64,000 nt of DNA from Nitrosopumilaceae archaeon (lineage in GTDB: Archaea; Thermoproteota; Nitrososphaeria; Nitrososphaerales; Nitrosopumilaceae). The DNA lies in contig JANQNN010000008.1 of assembly GCA_028279545.1 (NCBI GenBank), forward strand, positions 1 to 64,000, written 5' to 3'. Under the pieces are notes generated by a model that was not told where the DNA came from, searched no databases, and worked only from the letters and a program-made list of their open reading frames with translations. The position numbers and the translations under genes are program-made. Positions 63,224 through 64,000 of the stretch are shown here, piece after piece. Every line of letters starts with the position of its first letter. The stretch's first letter is position 1.

Positions 63224-64000
63224 TTATCCCCAAACCTTCTCTTTGAATGTGAATTTTTTGTTGAGAATATAATTACCAAAGGCTGCAGAAAGCACAGCTA
63301 AAACTAGAGCAATGGGATATCCTAGTTGGTACTGATCAACTAGATAAAATACCATTCCTAATTGTACAAGAGCACCAAGAGAGCTAAATGTTACAAATTT
63401 TCCATACTGCTTTATGGTTTTTTTTGCAGCAAAGTCTCTATCATCAAATGTCCATGTTTTGTTTAATAGAAAATTAGTCGTAATTGATACAACTATGCCT
63501 ACTAAATTTGCATGTAAATACCACAGATCTGATATTCCCCCCGCTAATAGTAACGCAATGAAGTAATTAACAACAAATCCAGATAAGCCAACAGTATAAA
63601 ACCTGGCGGCCTTTGATAGAAATTTTACCGAACTACGTTTTTCTTCTTTTTCTTTGGATTTTCCAAATTTGTACAGCTTCCATGCTGATTTAAAATAATC
63701 AATAACTGTAGAAGAATCTAATTTACTTGAACCCAAATTCCTATTTTCAAATGTATAGGGGATTTCCTTTACAACAATTCCACTTTTTTTTACTAATATT
63801 TCTAGTAGAATTTTGTAACCAATGGCATCAAAATTAATTCCTTTTAAAATATTTTTTTTGAATGCGAAAAATCCAGACATCGGATCTTTTGTTTTTACAC
63901 CTAACCCTTTCTTGGCAATTAAAGTCGCAATTTTACTCATTATTTTTCTTTTTAGAGTCCAGCCGTTGATTTTACCTCCCTTTATGTATCGGGAGGCAAT
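63224..64000 (-). CDS. GT2 polyprenyl-phosphate mannosyltransferase fused to GtrA (5' end outside window)
   Basis: 259 residues visible; the N-terminus lies beyond 64000. SRYIKGGKINGW, KDPMSGFFAFKK and EIPYTFENRNLGSSKL are the C-terminal part of a dolichol-phosphate-mannose-synthase-type GT2. From about residue 135 of the visible part four TM segments form a GtrA domain (YTVGLSGFVVNYFIALLLAGG...NFLLNKTWTF...GNYILNKKFTF). Charges lipid carriers for N-glycosylation or surface glycans. Confidence 0.88.
   Translation of the reverse strand: MASRYIKGGKINGWTLKRKIMSKIATLIAKKGLGVKTKDPMSGFFAFKKNILKGINFDAIGYKILLEILVKKSGIVVKEIPYTFENRNLGSSKLDSSTVIDYFKSAWKLYKFGKSKEKEEKRSSVKFLSKAARFYTVGLSGFVVNYFIALLLAGGISDLWYLHANLVGIVVSITTNFLLNKTWTFDDRDFAAKKTIKQYGKFVTFSSLGALVQLGMVFYLVDQYQLGYPIALVLAVLSAAFGNYILNKKFTFKEKVWG

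Overview
The window looks like a chromosomal segment of a marine-type ammonia-oxidising thaumarchaeon (Nitrososphaerota, Nitrosopumilus/Nitrosarchaeum-like). This rests on gene content: both subunits of family-D DNA polymerase, Orc1/Cdc6, a GINS subunit, TFB, a thermosome, GGGP synthase, two ESCRT-III-like CdvB proteins, secreted cupredoxins and aerobic-archaeal metabolism. The DNA is AT-rich, genes are closely packed, and many starts fit leaderless transcripts (TATA-like box centred about 26-28 bases before the start codon, often GTG or TTG). No tool was run; all family calls are by reading.

Layout. 1-5243: a truncated secreted cupredoxin/beta-propeller protein, tRNA-Pro, an SQR-like flavoprotein, an SDR, an AN1 zinc finger and a GINS subunit. 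5298-14368: glutamine synthetase, thermosome, GlyA, the large subunit of DNA polymerase D and GGGP synthase. 14433-19301: small regulators, then a replication origin with origin recognition boxes (16329-16590), orc1/cdc6 and the PolD small subunit. 19374-25386: membrane and secreted proteins, cobalamin CbiE, a cyclophilin with a CFI-box tail, NDH-2. 25454-30910: an ACT protein, Hsp20, Cdc48, TFB. 31073-38780: fluoride channel, antiporter, hemerythrin, cysC/cysQ, SDR, then cdvB facing a coiled-coil gene. 39265-41576: a winged-helix/membrane-sensor/secreted-protein operon. 41859-45911: 7-deazaguanine genes (queE, folE, queC), thrB and a GPN-loop GTPase. 45972-51092: flippase-like protein, SDR, a structured-RNA candidate, a glycosyltransferase and a degenerate ThiI-like protein. 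51179-53034: cysH and sat. 53714-58946: Nth, the aconitase-X pair of the archaeal mevalonate route, AMMECR1, a frameshifted Mut7-C gene and RqcH. 59051-62421: cobalamin genes cbiT-cbiL-cbiF and a MurI-like protein lacking both catalytic cysteines. 62528-64000: a second cdvB and a truncated GT2-GtrA glycosyltransferase.

How the genes fit together. sat, cysC, cysH and cysQ make an assimilatory sulfate set at two sites. queE, folE and queC supply archaeosine precursors. AcnX and GGGP synthase belong to isoprenoid ether-lipid synthesis. PolD, Orc1/Cdc6, GINS and the origin boxes form a replication neighbourhood. Points most worth a second look are the MurI-like protein with two Cys-to-Ser changes, the 14-bp-stem RNA candidate at 48604-48673, the CFI-box tail shared by two unrelated secreted proteins, the cupredoxin that has lost copper ligands, the origin-box arrangement, and two one-base homopolymer frame problems (glnA start, Mut7-C).
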